From positions 148,641-197,025 of the forward strand of contig JAJYYV010000001.1 of the NCBI GenBank assembly GCA_021800535.1: a stretch of 48,385 nucleotides of DNA, read 5' to 3'. This DNA comes from a bacterium (GTDB taxonomy: Bacteria; Ratteibacteria; UBA8468; B48-G9; DTJG01). Position 1 is the first letter of the stretch; each line of letters starts with the position of its first letter. Positions 36,196 through 43,758 of this stretch are shown one piece after another. A model generated the notes under the pieces. It saw only the letters and a list, made by a program, of their open reading frames with translations. It was not told the DNA's origin and did not search any database. The position numbers and the translations under genes were made by a program.

Positions 36196-36911
36196 TTGTT
36201 TTTCTCCTGAGAAACAATAGGATGTCCTATTTTTACTACCTCCTGCCATATACCTATTGTAAATATTTTTCCATTATCTATTATTGCCACCCTATCAGAA
36301 AATTTCCTGGCTATTTCAAGGTCATGGGTTACAATTACATCTGTGGTTTGATATTCTTTATGTATTTTTTCTATAAGTTCAAGAATACTTGCTGAGGTTA
36401 CCGGGTCTAATCCTGCTGTAGGCTCATCATAAAAAATTATTTCCGGTTGATTTATTAATGCCCGTGCAATTCCCACTCTTTTTTTCATTCCGCCGCTTAA
36501 ATGTTCAGGCATTTCATCCAAAATATTTTCCAGCCCAACAGCATGTAAAGATTTTTTTACCCTTTCTCTTATTTCTTCATCAGAAAGATTTGTATGTTCA
36601 AAAAGAAAAAATCCAACATTTTGACAGACAGTCATGGAATCAAAAAGCGCAGCCGCTTGAAAAACCATTCCTGTTTTTTCTCTTAATTCCAATAACTTGT
36701 TTTTATTCATCTGTCCTAAATTTTCCTGACGGATAAATATTTCTCCTTCAGTTGGTTTTATCAGTCCCACGATAGTTTTTAACAAGACTGATTTACCGGC
36801 TCCGGATTCACCAAGTATAACAAAGGTTTCTCCTTTGTTTATTTCTAAATTTATATTATCTAAAATTTTTTTGTCTTCTATAAAAATTGTTAAATTTTTT
36901 ATGCTTATCAT
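36192..36911 (-). CDS. mlaF: MlaF-like ABC transporter ATPase
   Basis: Encodes 239 residues. Walker A GESGAGKS is near residue 36, LSGGMKKRVGIARAL is the ABC signature in its Mla-specific form, IIFYDEPTAGLDPV is Walker B, and DVIVTHD is the H-loop. It powers phospholipid movement with MlaE. It starts one base after mlaE and overlaps purH by 4 bp. The periplasmic MCE partner is encoded at 10544-11593. Confidence 0.95.
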   Translation of the reverse strand: MISIKNLTIFIEDKKILDNINLEINKGETFVILGESGAGKSVLLKTIVGLIKPTEGEIFIRQENLGQMNKNKLLELREKTGMVFQAAALFDSMTVCQNVGFFLFEHTNLSDEEIRERVKKSLHAVGLENILDEMPEHLSGGMKKRVGIARALINQPEIIFYDEPTAGLDPVTSASILELIEKIHKEYQTTDVIVTHDLEIARKFSDRVAIIDNGKIFTIGIWQEVVKIGHPIVSQEKNK

Positions 36912-36912
36912 T

Positions 36913-37689
36913 TTATTTTACAAAATAAAATATAGCTGTAAGTATTAAATTAAATAGAATTATAAGAAAAAATGAAAAAACTACAGCCTTGGTTGTTGAT
37001 TTGCCCACACCCTCTGCCCCTCCGGTTGTTCTAAGTCCTTCCATACAGGATGCAGTAATAATAAGAATACCAAAAACAAAAGATTTTATTATACTGACAA
37101 TGACATCTTTTACTGTAATAAAACTGAGACTTTGATGCATATAACCAATAGCGCTAAGATGAACTATAAATACAGCCACTATAAATCCACCCATAATAGA
37201 AAGAAAAACAGCTATAAGAGTTAAAAACGGCATCATAATCATACTTGCCAGTAGCCGCGGGGATACAAGATATTCTATTGGGTCAACAGCTGAAATTTCC
37301 AGTGCATCAATCTGTTCTGTGATTTTCATACTGCCTATTTCTGCAGATATAGAAGCTCCAATTCTTCCTGCGACAACAAGGGCAACTATTACAGGCCCTA
37401 ATTCTCTTATCATTGAAACACTTACAAGGCCGCCTGCAAATATTTCTCCTCCAAATTTACTTAGAGTTTTCACTGTTTCCATTACCATAACCATACCGGT
37501 AAATGTTGATATTATACTTACCAGAGGAAGAGAGTTTACTCCTATTTGCTCCATCTGAAGGAATAAATTTCTGGAGATTTTTTTATTGAAGATTCCTTTT
37601 ATGGAATGGGCCAAGAGAATAGCAATACTACCTGTATATAAAAGAATATTTTCCACCCATAAACCAATTTCTGTAATAAGATTTTCCAT
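36913..37689 (-). CDS. mlaE: MlaE-like ABC permease
   Basis: Encodes 258 residues from the ATG at 37689, one base after the dnaB stop. An in-frame ATG 10 codons earlier overlaps dnaB and is less likely. Five to six membrane helices are visible, with the MlaE signature ELGPVIVALVVAGRIGASISAE and IDALEISAVDP. It is the inner-membrane core of an Mla/MCE lipid transporter working with mlaF and mlaD. Confidence 0.95.
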   Translation of the reverse strand: MENLITEIGLWVENILLYTGSIAILLAHSIKGIFNKKISRNLFLQMEQIGVNSLPLVSIISTFTGMVMVMETVKTLSKFGGEIFAGGLVSVSMIRELGPVIVALVVAGRIGASISAEIGSMKITEQIDALEISAVDPIEYLVSPRLLASMIMMPFLTLIAVFLSIMGGFIVAVFIVHLSAIGYMHQSLSFITVKDVIVSIIKSFVFGILIITASCMEGLRTTGGAEGVGKSTTKAVVFSFFLIILFNLILTAIFYFVK

Positions 37690-37690
37690 T

Positions 37691-39049
37691 TTATTCGGTT
37701 CTTGCAGAAAAATTTTCAAATCTTATACATTCTTTTAAAAATGAAAAAATTATTGTATCTGTGGGTCCATTTCGTTGTTTGGCTATAATTATTTCCGCCT
37801 TTCCATTGTTCTGTTCACTTGGATGATAAAATTCTTCTCTGTAAATAAGAAGAACTATATCTGCATCCTGTTCAATGGCTCCACTTTCTCTTAGGTCTGC
37901 AAGCTGGGGTCTTTTATCATCTCTTCTTTCTGCATACCTGCTTAATTGTGAAAGAGCAATGACAGGAATAGAAAGTTCTTTGGCAAGCCCTTTAAGTCCT
38001 GCAGATATTTCGGATATTTCTTGTTGTCTATTGTCATAACCCTTTTTACTGCGCATTAATTGGAGATAATCTATAATAATAAGCTGAATATTTTCTTTTG
38101 CTTTAAGCCTTCTTGCTTTTGCTTTCAGGTCTATAATAGAAAGTCCCGGGGTATCGTCTATAAATATAGGTGCATTTTCTAAAATTGAGGCAGCCTGTAT
38201 AAGCTGTCCCAAATCTTTTTCCTGAATAAATCCTTTTCTCATATTTAAAAGATTTATTTTCCCTTCAGAACAAAGCATTCTTTGTACAATCTGTTCTTTA
38301 GACATTTCAAGACTGAATATGCCTACAGGTATTTTTAGGTCAATGGCTATATTTTGAGCCATATTACAGGCAAGAGCAGTTTTTCCCATAGAAGGCCGTG
38401 ATGCAATAATAGTAAGGTCAGATTTTTGAAAACCGGATGTAAGATTATCAAGGTCTGTAAAACCGCTTGGAATACCTGTAACCCTTCCTTGATGTTCATG
38501 GATTTTCTGGAAAAGTGTAATGTTTTCTTTTACTAGCTGTTTCATTGAATATGCCTTGCCTTCACTTAAATCTTTTCCAACTTCAAATATAATGGATTCT
38601 GCATGGTCAATGAGGTTTTCTATATCACCTGTATAATTATGGGTATATTCTATTATTTTTGTGGCAGCAGAAATCAGACACCGTAAAATATATTTATTTT
38701 TAACAATGTTAAAATATTCCTCTGCATATGCTGAGGAGGGAAATATATCAAGAATAGACATTAAATATTCAGTTCCACCAATATTCTGGATATTGTTTTC
38801 AGATTTTAATTTATCGGTAATTGTAATAAGGTCACATTTTTTATTGGTTCCAATAATATCTTTAATTGTTTTGAAAATAATACAATGAGATTTTTCATAA
38901 AAAAAATCTTCGTCTAACTTATCTATTAAATCCATTGCAACTTTTTCATCCAAAATCAGACTGGCAAGAAGTGCCTGTTCAGCTTCAATACTATGTGGAG
39001 GAAGGATTCCGGTAAAGTCTTCAATTTTTTTAATATTTTTTTTAGGCAT
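37691..39049 (-). CDS. dnaB: Replicative DNA helicase
   Basis: Encodes 452 residues. An N-terminal primase-interaction domain begins with PPHSIEAEQALLASLI, and the RecA-like hexameric helicase domain has Walker A ASRPSMGKTA (near residue 215), LIIIDYLQLM and RDDKRPQLADLRESGAIEQDAD. No intein is present. It unwinds DNA at the fork. It lies in the rpsF-ssb-rpsR-rplI-dnaB order found in many bacteria. Confidence 0.98.
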   Translation of the reverse strand: MPKKNIKKIEDFTGILPPHSIEAEQALLASLILDEKVAMDLIDKLDEDFFYEKSHCIIFKTIKDIIGTNKKCDLITITDKLKSENNIQNIGGTEYLMSILDIFPSSAYAEEYFNIVKNKYILRCLISAATKIIEYTHNYTGDIENLIDHAESIIFEVGKDLSEGKAYSMKQLVKENITLFQKIHEHQGRVTGIPSGFTDLDNLTSGFQKSDLTIIASRPSMGKTALACNMAQNIAIDLKIPVGIFSLEMSKEQIVQRMLCSEGKINLLNMRKGFIQEKDLGQLIQAASILENAPIFIDDTPGLSIIDLKAKARRLKAKENIQLIIIDYLQLMRSKKGYDNRQQEISEISAGLKGLAKELSIPVIALSQLSRYAERRDDKRPQLADLRESGAIEQDADIVLLIYREEFYHPSEQNNGKAEIIIAKQRNGPTDTIIFSFLKECIRFENFSARTE

Positions 39050-39094
39050 GGTAAATATTTATGGTTTTACAGAATTAAGAGATATTTATATTGA

Positions 39095-39547
39095 TTATTT
39101 CTTTTCTTCAACAATCCATATTTTTATTTCTGCATTTATGTTTTCCATCAGATGTACAGGAATTTTATAAATACCTGTTTGTTTTATTGGTTCTTCAATC
39201 ATAACCTGATGTTTATCTATTTCAATGTTATATTGTTCTTTTAATTTAAGAATAATGTCCTCAGAGACTATGGTTCCAAAAAGTTTTCCCTCTTCTCCTG
39301 TTTTTGCTTCAATAGTTATAGAAATTTTATTAAGTTTGCTTTGAAGAGATTGTAGTTCTTTGATTTGTTTTTCTTTTTTAAATTGTTTGGCTTTCTTTTC
39401 AGTTTCAACTTTTTTTATATTTGAGGCTGTAGCATAACAGGCTAATCCTCTTGGAATAAGAAAGTTTCTTGCATAGCCATCTTTTACTTCTTTGATCTCA
39501 CTTTCTTTTCCAATATTTTCAACATCTTTTAAAAATATAACCTTCAT
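39095..39547 (-). CDS. rplI: 50S ribosomal protein L9
   Basis: Encodes 150 residues. The N-terminal signature is [20 protein letters not shown] followed by [13 protein letters not shown], then a long connecting helix and the C-terminal RNA-binding domain ([11 protein letters not shown]). It is a standard two-domain L9. It follows rpsR by 27 bp and precedes dnaB by 45 bp. Confidence 0.98.
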   Translation of the reverse strand: MKVIFLKDVENIGKESEIKEVKDGYARNFLIPRGLACYATASNIKKVETEKKAKQFKKEKQIKELQSLQSKLNKISITIEAKTGEEGKLFGTIVSEDIILKLKEQYNIEIDKHQVMIEEPIKQTGIYKIPVHLMENINAEIKIWIVEEKK

Positions 39548-39574
39548 TTTATTTTATAGCCTCCTTGATGATTT

Positions 39575-39832
39575 TTATTCCTGGACAAATGGAAGTAAAG
39601 CCATAAATCTTGCTCTTTTTATAGCCGTTGTAAGCATTCTTTGATGTTTGGCGCAATTTCCTGTAATGGATGCTGCAAGAATTTTTCCTCTTCCACTGGT
39701 ATATCTTTTAATTCTGCTTACATCTTTATAGTCAATTTCTCTTGCTTTTTCATGACAAAACTTACATACTTTAGGAGTCATGTCTCTTTTAAATATTCTT
39801 TTTTTTCTTTTATTTTTATTATTCCTGAACAT
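39575..39832 (-). CDS. rpsR: 30S ribosomal protein S18 (zinc-motif form)
   Basis: Encodes 85 residues with the S18 core [19 protein letters not shown] and the [13 protein letters not shown] tail. CKFC near residue 23 and NCAKHQ later form a CxxC...CxxH zinc-site candidate, so this is the zinc-containing S18 type. An SD GGGGAG within the end of ssb sits 4 bases before the ATG, and the two genes overlap by 14 bp. Confidence 0.97.
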   Translation of the reverse strand: MFRNNKNKRKKRIFKRDMTPKVCKFCHEKAREIDYKDVSRIKRYTSGRGKILAASITGNCAKHQRMLTTAIKRARFMALLPFVQE

Positions 39833-40232
39833 TATTCTCCCCTGTGTCTGGTATATTTTTTTCTGATTTATTTAAATTATCCTGATTTGACTGTGTTCCT
39901 CTTTCAAGAAACTGGAAATTATCAACATGAACTTCAAGTGTGCTTCTTTTTTCATTTTCCTGTGTTTCCCAGGAACGGAAAGTCAGTCTTCCCTCTACAA
40001 AAATAAGGCTTCCCTTTTTTAAATATTCTGCTGCAATTTCTCCTCTTTTACCCCAGATAACAAGATTAACAAAACATGTGTCTTCCTTTTTTTCTCCGGT
40101 TTTTGTTACAAAATCTTTGTTAACAGCCAATCCAAAACTTGTGACAGGAGTTCCCTGCGGAGTATATCTCATTTCAGGGTCTCTGGTAAGCCTCCCTATA
40201 AGAAAAACTTTATTAAGATTCGGTCCCGGCAT
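39819..40232 (-). CDS. ssb: Single-stranded DNA-binding protein
   Basis: Encodes 137 residues. The OB fold has [33 protein letters not shown] and [16 protein letters not shown]. The tail after about 115 is short and acidic/polar but ends in ENNVQE rather than the canonical DDDIPF, so the usual partner-binding tip is not conserved. The SD AAGGAG is 6 bases before the ATG, inside rpsF, which it overlaps by 20 bp. Confidence 0.95.
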   Translation of the reverse strand: MPGPNLNKVFLIGRLTRDPEMRYTPQGTPVTSFGLAVNKDFVTKTGEKKEDTCFVNLVIWGKRGEIAAEYLKKGSLIFVEGRLTFRSWETQENEKRSTLEVHVDNFQFLERGTQSNQDNLNKSEKNIPDTGENNVQE

Positions 40233-40575
40233 TTTGCTCCTTTTCCTTTGATGATTTTTTTTGTTTTGATTTTTTATTTTCTTCTAAAGAAGGTTTAATA
40301 ATAAATAAACTTCTTAAGATATTATGTTTTCCTTTAAGTGTTTCTTCTATCTTTTTCTGTAGCGACTGGTCTGTCTGATAATATAAAAAGCAATAATACC
40401 CTTCTTTTTTTTTTGCTATAGGATAGGTAAAATTTCTTTTACCCCACAGGTCTTTTTTTATAATTGTTCCGCCAATAGAAGATATTTCTTTTTCAATATT
40501 TTCAAATTCAGATTCAATCTTTCCATCCTCTATTTCAGGATTCAGTATAAAACCCGCTTCATATTTCTTCAACAT
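40213..40575 (-). CDS. rpsF: 30S ribosomal protein S6
   Basis: Encodes 120 residues with the S6 core (YEAGFILNPEI at the start, GKRNFTYPIAKKKEGYYCFLYY in the middle) and a Lys/Ser/Glu-rich tail after residue 100. S6 pairs with S18 in the 30S platform. It is the first gene of the rpsF-ssb-rpsR-rplI-dnaB-mlaE-mlaF-purH operon. A strong SD (GGAGGA) and a near-consensus promoter precede it. Confidence 0.96.
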   Translation of the reverse strand: MLKKYEAGFILNPEIEDGKIESEFENIEKEISSIGGTIIKKDLWGKRNFTYPIAKKKEGYYCFLYYQTDQSLQKKIEETLKGKHNILRSLFIIKPSLEENKKSKQKKSSKEKEQNAGTES

Positions 40576-40619
40576 ATTATTCCTCCGCCATATCTATGTG
40601 AATTTTATTATACTAAACT

Positions 40620-40647
40620 ATTATATCAGAGTAATTTTTAATGTCAA
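40620..40647 (-). promoter_or_regulatory. Promoter of the rpsF-dnaB operon
   Basis: On the minus strand, TTGACA (40642-40647) and TATAAT (40620-40625) are separated by 16 bp, with TGA directly before the -10 (extended -10 type). The rpsF ATG is about 45 bp downstream. The repeat array at 40716-40747 lies about 70 bp upstream of the -35. Confidence 0.85.
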
Positions 40648-40715
40648 AAATTTTTAAAATAAAAATCAGATAGAATTGATGTAAATAAATTACTTTGGTT
40701 TTATCTTTTATTATT

Positions 40716-40747
40716 TATCACCATATCAACTTATCATCATATCACTT
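40716..40747. repeat. Octad direct-repeat array B (four units), downstream of the RHH gene
   Basis: Four contiguous 8-bp units each begin with TATCA on the plus strand: TATCACCA, TATCAACT, TATCATCA and TATCACTT. The array abuts the stop codon of the ribbon-helix-helix gene. It matches four successive units of the array upstream of parA in order, with 28 of 32 bases identical. By analogy with omega/ParG-type sites it is a candidate binding array or centromere for the small RHH protein. Confidence 0.75.
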
Positions 40748-40914
40748 TATAGATTTATTTTTAACAATTTTTCCACTACTTCTGAAATGGTGGTTTCTTT
40801 TTCTGCAGCATGCAGTTTTAACTTTTTAATAAGTGTTGGGGATAAATATACAGTTACCCTTTTCTTTTTATCTTTTACTCTTTCCAGTTTATCCAAAAAA
40901 GAGACTTTTTCCAT
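40747..40914 (-). CDS. Small ribbon-helix-helix DNA-binding protein, candidate centromere-binding partner of ParA
   Basis: Encodes 55 residues. A strong SD (GAGGAG) inside the end of parA sits 7 bases before the ATG at 40914, two bases after the parA stop, so the pair is one operon. Residues 1-18 (starting MEKVSFLDKL) form a charged, probably flexible arm. Residues 19-55 have an RHH/CopG pattern: the beta strand RVTVYLSP, then helix TLIKKLKLHAAEKE, a turn, then TTISEVVEKLLKI. In plasmid type Ib systems the small RHH protein (ParG, omega) binds iterated repeats, represses the operon and stimulates ParA through its arm. Repeat arrays on both sides of this operon support that role here. Confidence 0.85.
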   Translation of the reverse strand: MEKVSFLDKLERVKDKKKRVTVYLSPTLIKKLKLHAAEKETTISEVVEKLLKINL

Positions 40915-40916
40915 AT

Positions 40917-41645
40917 CTATAATCTCCTCAAAATTTCTTCGTATAGATTCTTATAAGCCAGAGATATTTTATGTTCATCTATTAAATCAAAAATAGGTTT
41001 TTTCTGTAATATGGATTCTTTTACTTTAACTGAAGATGGAATATATACATCTAAAAAATATTTAGGATATTTATTTTTAATATTTTCTTTAACCTCTTTA
41101 TATAAATTCAATCTATCATCTATACCTGTAAAAATTATACCCAGGATTTCCAGGGAAGAATTTGTAGTTTTGATTATTTTTTGAATGGAATTCATCAAAT
41201 CCGTTAATCCTAATACAGAAAATTTAGAAATATCCATTGGAATAAGAATTTTATTGGCGGATAAAAGGGCAGTAGAAGTAAAAAGTCCTAAAGATGGAGG
41301 GGTGTCTATTAAAACTATATCTGCTTTTAATTCAGATATAAAATTTTTCAAAAGAAAAAAATTTTCCAATTTAGTATCAGCTTCAAATTTTGATAAAGTA
41401 ATATCAGCACCTATCAATTCAAGATTGGTTTCTATTTGTATTGGTTTTAGTATCTGTCTGGCATATAGGTTTGTTAAATTATTTTCTGATGGGATATTTT
41501 CTACAAAACAGCTTGTTAAATTACCTTGCGGGTCAGTATCTATAAGAAGGGTTTTCTTCCCTCCTCTGGCAAACAAAAAACTTAAATGATAAGCCAGAGT
41601 TGTTTTTCCTACTCCGCCCTTTTGATTGGAAACAGTAATAACCAT
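40917..41645 (-). CDS. parA: ParA-family partition ATPase
   Basis: Encodes 242 residues of the ParA/Soj/MinD family. The deviant Walker A KGGVGKTT is at 9-16, LIDTDPQGNL at about 34-43, and IVLIDTPPSLG is Walker B. There is no N-terminal helix-turn-helix, so it fits the small type Ib ParAs. The partner gene is a ribbon-helix-helix protein rather than a classical ParB. The promoter is overlapped by an octad repeat array, implying autorepression by the partner. It is divergent from the aspartate aminotransferase gene. A second, chromosomal-type ParA elsewhere is possible. Confidence 0.92.
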   Translation of the reverse strand: MVITVSNQKGGVGKTTLAYHLSFLFARGGKKTLLIDTDPQGNLTSCFVENIPSENNLTNLYARQILKPIQIETNLELIGADITLSKFEADTKLENFFLLKNFISELKADIVLIDTPPSLGLFTSTALLSANKILIPMDISKFSVLGLTDLMNSIQKIIKTTNSSLEILGIIFTGIDDRLNLYKEVKENIKNKYPKYFLDVYIPSSVKVKESILQKKPIFDLIDEHKISLAYKNLYEEILRRL

Positions 41646-41667
41646 TTTATATCCTTTTGTAATATAT

Positions 41668-41707
41668 TATCACCAAATCAACTTATCTACATATCACTAT
41701 ATCATCT
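41668..41707. repeat. Octad direct-repeat array A (five units) over the parA promoter
   Basis: Five contiguous 8-bp units on the plus strand read TATCACCA, AATCAACT, TATCTACA, TATCACTA and TATCATCT, with consensus TATCANNN. The array starts 23 bp upstream of the parA ATG. Its distal two units cover the -10 element (41696-41701), placing it as an operator as well as a candidate centromere. The proximal four units match array B in order. Confidence 0.78.
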
Positions 41708-41724
41708 GATTGCTTTGTTGTCAA
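41696..41724 (-). promoter_or_regulatory. Promoter of the parA-RHH operon
   Basis: On the minus strand, TTGACA (41719-41724) and TATAGT (41696-41701) are separated by 17 bp. The -10 lies inside octad array A. The leader to the parA ATG is about 45 bases. Confidence 0.85.
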
Positions 41725-41726
41725 AT

Positions 41727-41756
41727 TTGTCCTTGTTTGGATTTTTATGATAAAAT
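41727..41756 (+). promoter_or_regulatory. Extended -10 promoter of the aminotransferase gene, leaderless start likely
   Basis: TTGTCC (41727-41732) and TAAAAT (41751-41756) are separated by 18 bp, with TGA right before the -10. The ATG at 41765 is 8 bases after the -10, so the transcript should begin at or one to two bases before the start codon. There is no SD. The -35 region overlaps that of the divergent parA promoter. Confidence 0.65.
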
Positions 41757-41764
41757 AATTTATT

Positions 41765-42919
41765 ATGGAAAATAAATTTTCAAGGAAAACAAAAGAACTG
41801 AAGCCTTCAGCCACATTGCTTATCAATAAAAAAGTATCAGAAATGAAGGCTAAAGGAGAAAAAATACTCAATCTTTCTGTTGGGGAACCGGATTTTGATA
41901 CTCCTGCGTTTATAAAAGGAGCGGCAATAAAGGCAATAAATGAAGGATTTACAAAATATACAGATTCTTCAGGTATAAAGGAATTAAGAGAAGAGATTTC
42001 TAAAAAGCTTTTTAAAGATAATAATCTTCTTTATTATCCGGAACAGATAATTGTTTCCAATGGGGCAAAACATAGTCTTTTTAATATCTTTCTTGCTATT
42101 TGCGATGAGGGAGATGAAGTTATTATTCCTCAGCCTTATTGGGTTAGCTATCCTGAAATGGTAAAAATTGCAGGTGGTAAACCGGTTTTTTGTAGATTTA
42201 ATAATGAATATAAAATTGATATTGAACATTTAAAAAGTCTTATCAATGAAAAGACAAAAGCGATTATCTTAAACAGTCCTTCAAATCCATCAGGTATTGT
42301 ATATGAAAAAGATGAACTAAAAACAATAGGTGAAATCATATTGAGAAATAATATATTTTGTATTTCTGATGAGGTATATGAATACTATATTTATGATGGG
42401 AAAAAACATGTAAGTATAGCCTCACTGAATGAAGAATTAAAAAATCTGGCAATTGTAGTTAATGGTGTTTCAAAAACCTTTTCAATGACAGGCTGGCGAA
42501 TAGGATATCTTGCTGCACCTTTAAGTCTTGCAAAAGTTATTGGTAATATACAAAGTCAGACAACCTCAAATCCTTCTTCTATTTCCCAGAAAGCGGCATT
42601 ATCCGCTCTTTCATTTAACCTAAAAGATATTTCTCCTATAATAAGAGAGTTTGAAGTCAGACGAAATTTGTTAATTAAAAATCTTAATGAATTTGTCCAG
42701 TTTATCAAGCCTCAGGGAGCTTTTTATCTTATGTTGAAAATAGGAAATTTAAATTCTTTGCAATTATGTGAAAAGCTTCTTGATGAAGAAAAAATCGCCG
42801 CTGTTGCCGGTGATGATTTTGGAATAGAAAATTTTGTAAGAATTTCTTTTGCTGTAAAAACAGAAATTTTAGAGCAAGCCATAGCAGGAATAAACAGGTT
42901 GGCCAAAAAATATGGATGA
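41765..42919 (+). CDS. aspC: Class I pyridoxal-phosphate aminotransferase, aspartate aminotransferase-like
   Basis: Encodes 384 residues. ILNLSVGEPDFDTP near the N-terminus, ILNSPSNPSG, the PLP lysine in GVSKTFSMTGWRIGY and a late FVRISFAV with the substrate arginine are typical of the aspartate/aromatic aminotransferase Ib branch. It probably transfers amino groups between aspartate or prephenate and 2-oxoglutarate. It overlaps the following secreted-protein gene by 4 bp. Confidence 0.93.
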   Translation: MENKFSRKTKELKPSATLLINKKVSEMKAKGEKILNLSVGEPDFDTPAFIKGAAIKAINEGFTKYTDSSGIKELREEISKKLFKDNNLLYYPEQIIVSNGAKHSLFNIFLAICDEGDEVIIPQPYWVSYPEMVKIAGGKPVFCRFNNEYKIDIEHLKSLINEKTKAIILNSPSNPSGIVYEKDELKTIGEIILRNNIFCISDEVYEYYIYDGKKHVSIASLNEELKNLAIVVNGVSKTFSMTGWRIGYLAAPLSLAKVIGNIQSQTTSNPSSISQKAALSALSFNLKDISPIIREFEVRRNLLIKNLNEFVQFIKPQGAFYLMLKIGNLNSLQLCEKLLDEEKIAAVAGDDFGIENFVRISFAVKTEILEQAIAGINRLAKKYG

Positions 42920-43758
42920 GAAAAATAAAAATAATTTTAATTTTTATTATATTTTTAGGTTTATTTTATAGTAAGGCTAAATTATCCGCTTCTAATAAAC
43001 AGGTTTTTAGATATACATTTTCTCCATTTACTCCTGCATATTATAAAATCTTTTTTAATGGATATATATCCTATTCCCCGGAAAACGCAAAACCGCATAA
43101 ATATATAATAAATGGCATGTATATATTAAAAATTACTAATATATATACATCCGATAAGGCTTATAATCTAAAAATTTCTCCTGTAAAAGGCAGATTTATG
43201 TTAGATGGCCATACGCTTGAAGATATAACTGTTTCAGAGACAGAGGTATCACAGATTGTCCCTGAAATGTATATAGAAATGAATAAAAGGGGAAAGATTA
43301 TAAAAAGTAGGCAGGGTACTGGACTTTTTGATTTTATGTCTTTTCTGGAAATACTTCCTTGTTTTCCCCAAAATGTTGTAGTCGGCCAAAGATGGTATCA
43401 GACAATTCCATATTTTAATTTACACTTTGCTAAAATGCCTAAACTTAAATTTACCTATGTTTATATGGGAAAACAAAATGGTCTTGATAAATTTCATATT
43501 CTATCCAATCAGTTTTTTCATCAGCAAGAAAAAGAAAATAATATAAAAACAAAAATTAAAGGAATTAATTTTTCAAATGGCAGGATATTATTTGATTCAC
43601 AAACAGATTTAATAAAACAGGCAAAGGTTCATTTTAAATTTTCTGTTTATTTTATTGCAAATATTTCCCCAATAAAAACAAAAGAAGAAAACAATCCTAT
43701 ACCTTATCATATAATGGTGGATATTTCTTTTTTACTCTCCCCTGTTCAAATCCCCTAA
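42916..43758 (+). CDS. Secreted protein of unknown function
   Basis: Encodes 280 residues that I do not recognise. Residues 1-25 are a signal peptide (hydrophobic core IILIFIIFLGLFY). The mature part is beta-rich with many Tyr/Phe/Lys, and contains the pattern FPQNVVVGQRWYQTIPYF around 145-165 seen in some outer-membrane-associated proteins of unknown role. It is translationally coupled to the aminotransferase gene by a 4-bp overlap. Its stop codon overlaps that of the convergent nucleotidyltransferase gene. An envelope role is only a guess. Confidence 0.8.
   Translation: MRKIKIILIFIIFLGLFYSKAKLSASNKQVFRYTFSPFTPAYYKIFFNGYISYSPENAKPHKYIINGMYILKITNIYTSDKAYNLKISPVKGRFMLDGHTLEDITVSETEVSQIVPEMYIEMNKRGKIIKSRQGTGLFDFMSFLEILPCFPQNVVVGQRWYQTIPYFNLHFAKMPKLKFTYVYMGKQNGLDKFHILSNQFFHQQEKENNIKTKIKGINFSNGRILFDSQTDLIKQAKVHFKFSVYFIANISPIKTKEENNPIPYHIMVDISFLLSPVQIP

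Noticed and set aside
36196-36249. N-terminal extension of purH
   Set aside because: It lies within mlaF, is not purH-like, and the ATG at 36195 has a good SD and begins the conserved sequence.
40716-40747. Array B as a CRISPR fragment or terminator
   Set aside because: The units are 8 bp, contiguous and without spacers, and they form no hairpin or T-run. The parallel array upstream of parA gives a better explanation.
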